Part shown: piece after piece, positions 5,150 to 6,027 of the stretch
How positions within the stretch are numbered: position 1 is the first letter of the stretch
Layout: the number at the start of each line of letters is the position of its first letter
Assembly (NCBI GenBank): GCA_946537565.1
Contig: CAMNFW010000139.1
Span: forward strand, 1 to 6,027
Direction of reading: 5' to 3'
Origin: an uncultured Ruminococcus sp.
GTDB lineage: Bacteria; Bacillota; Clostridia; Oscillospirales; Ruminococcaceae
Length of the DNA: 6,027 nucleotides
Notes under the pieces: generated by a model
The model's database searches: none
What the model saw: only the letters and a program-made list of their open reading frames with translations
Told to the model about the DNA's origin: nothing
Translations under genes and position numbers: made by a program

Positions 5150-6027
5150 ATGGCAGACAGTATGAAAGGCTTGAAGAGAACACATTACTGCGGTGAAGTG
5201 CTTGAAGCAGGACAGGAAGTAGTAGTAGGAGGATTTGTTGACAGAATAAGGGACAAGGGCGGAGTAATATTCATCGTCCTCAGAGACAGAACAGGAATAG
5301 TACAGCTCACATTCAGTGACAAATCAGATCCGGCTGTATTTGAAAAAGCCTCCACCTGCAAGAGTGAGTATGTACTCATGGCAAAGGGAATGGTACAGGA
5401 GCGAGAGAGCAAGAATGACAAGATCAAGACAGGCAATGTAGAGATTTTTGTCAGTGATCTGAGGATACTTTCAAAGGCTGAGACCACACCGTTTGAGATA
5501 GTCAGCGAGACGAAGGTAAATGAAGAGCTGCGTCTTAAGTATCGTTATCTTGATCTCAGGAGAGAGCCTCTTCAGAATAATATAATCATGCGTCACCAGA
5601 TTGCAAAGGTAACAAGAGAGTATTTCTATGAAAATGGTTTTCTTGAGATAGAAACACCGATGATGATGAAATCCACACCGGAGGGAGCAAGAGACTATCT
5701 TATACCTTCAAGAGTACATCCCGGAAAGTTTTATGCACTTCCTCAGTCACCGCAGATATATAAGCAGCTGCTGATGATAGCTGGTTTTGACAGATATATC
5801 CAGCTGGCGAGATGTTTCCGAGACGAAGATCTCCGGGCAGACAGACAGCCGGAGTTCACACAGATAGACCTGGAGATGTCATTTGTTGACGCAGAGGATA
5901 TACAGGAGTGTGTAGAGGGATTTATCCAAAGGGTATTCAAAGAGGTCATCAATGTAGACATACCGCTGCCGCTTAAGAGACTCACCTTTGCAGATGCCAT
6001 GAACCGTTACGGTTCTGACAAGCCGGA
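5150..6027 (+). CDS. aspS: Aspartyl-tRNA synthetase, 3' end cut by window
   Basis: A class II synthetase that charges tRNA-Asp with aspartate. The frame is open from the ATG at 5150 to the window edge: 292 full codons of a protein that is usually about 580-600 residues in bacteria, so roughly half is missing from view, not from the genome. The N-terminal OB-fold anticodon-binding domain covers about 12-108 (GGFVDRIRDKGGVIF at 27-41, LRDRTGIVQ at 44-52). The catalytic core follows: RYLDLRR (132-138), motif 1 region ENGFLEIETP (161-170), STPEGARDYLIPSR (175-188), QSPQIYKQLLMIAGFDRY (199-216), and motif 2 CFRDEDLRADRQPEFTQID (222-240, Arg224). Lys36 stands where E. coli has Leu30, a position linked to tRNA-Asp versus tRNA-Asn discrimination. 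It is co-transcribed with hisS, as in many Firmicutes. Identification is certain. Confidence 0.96.
   Translation, partial: MADSMKGLKRTHYCGEVLEAGQEVVVGGFVDRIRDKGGVIFIVLRDRTGIVQLTFSDKSDPAVFEKASTCKSEYVLMAKGMVQERESKNDKIKTGNVEIFVSDLRILSKAETTPFEIVSETKVNEELRLKYRYLDLRREPLQNNIIMRHQIAKVTREYFYENGFLEIETPMMMKSTPEGARDYLIPSRVHPGKFYALPQSPQIYKQLLMIAGFDRYIQLARCFRDEDLRADRQPEFTQIDLEMSFVDAEDIQECVEGFIQRVFKEVINVDIPLPLKRLTFADAMNRYGSDKP

Overview
This 6,027-bp window looks like chromosomal DNA from a fibre-degrading gut or rumen Firmicute, most likely a Ruminococcus-like member of the Oscillospiraceae/Ruminococcaceae. The assignment is inferred from three things: a lipid-anchored GH5 endoglucanase of the subfamily-4 type, a minD-mgsA neighbourhood of clostridial type, and a hisS-aspS pair typical of Firmicutes. 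No rRNA, tRNA, IS element, CRISPR array or phage gene is visible.

Layout. (1) Positions 72-2144, minus strand: a 690-residue lipoprotein with a Ser/Thr-rich linker, two related carbohydrate-binding-like modules of about 120 residues each, a second linker and a GH5 catalytic domain. It ends at a hairpin (40-62) and has a plausible promoter at 2197-2225. (2) Positions 2145-2540: a 396-bp AT-rich divergent intergenic region. It carries a consensus extended -10 promoter reading right (TTGACA, 17 bp, TATAAT) overlaid by two adjacent inverted repeats. (3) Positions 2541-3713: a MinD-family ATPase and a methylglyoxal-synthase-family protein, 33 nt apart and probably one transcript, followed by a hairpin at 3752-3777. 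(4) Positions 3808 to the end: histidyl-tRNA synthetase and, one nucleotide after its stop codon, aspartyl-tRNA synthetase, which is cut by the right edge. The aspS reading frame is open to the window end, so it is easily missed by a scan for closed ORFs.

How the genes relate. The GH5 enzyme is an outer-surface beta-glucan hydrolase and is transcribed away from the rest. The other four genes are housekeeping-type and share a strand. hisS-aspS is a clear translation operon. The minD-mgsA pair resembles what remains of the clostridial minC-minD-minE-rodA-mgsA cluster.

Most unusual points. The MgsA homologue appears to have lost several catalytic residues known from E. coli (Asp71, His98 and Asp101 positions), although its fold and phosphate-site motifs remain. 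Its MinD partner has an intact ATPase core but no C-terminal membrane-targeting helix, and no MinC or MinE is adjacent. Together they could be a repurposed ATPase plus ligand-sensor pair; this is inference, not a demonstrated system. The GH5 gene also has a very different lysine codon choice from its neighbours (37 of 42 AAA, against 4 of 20 in the minD gene).
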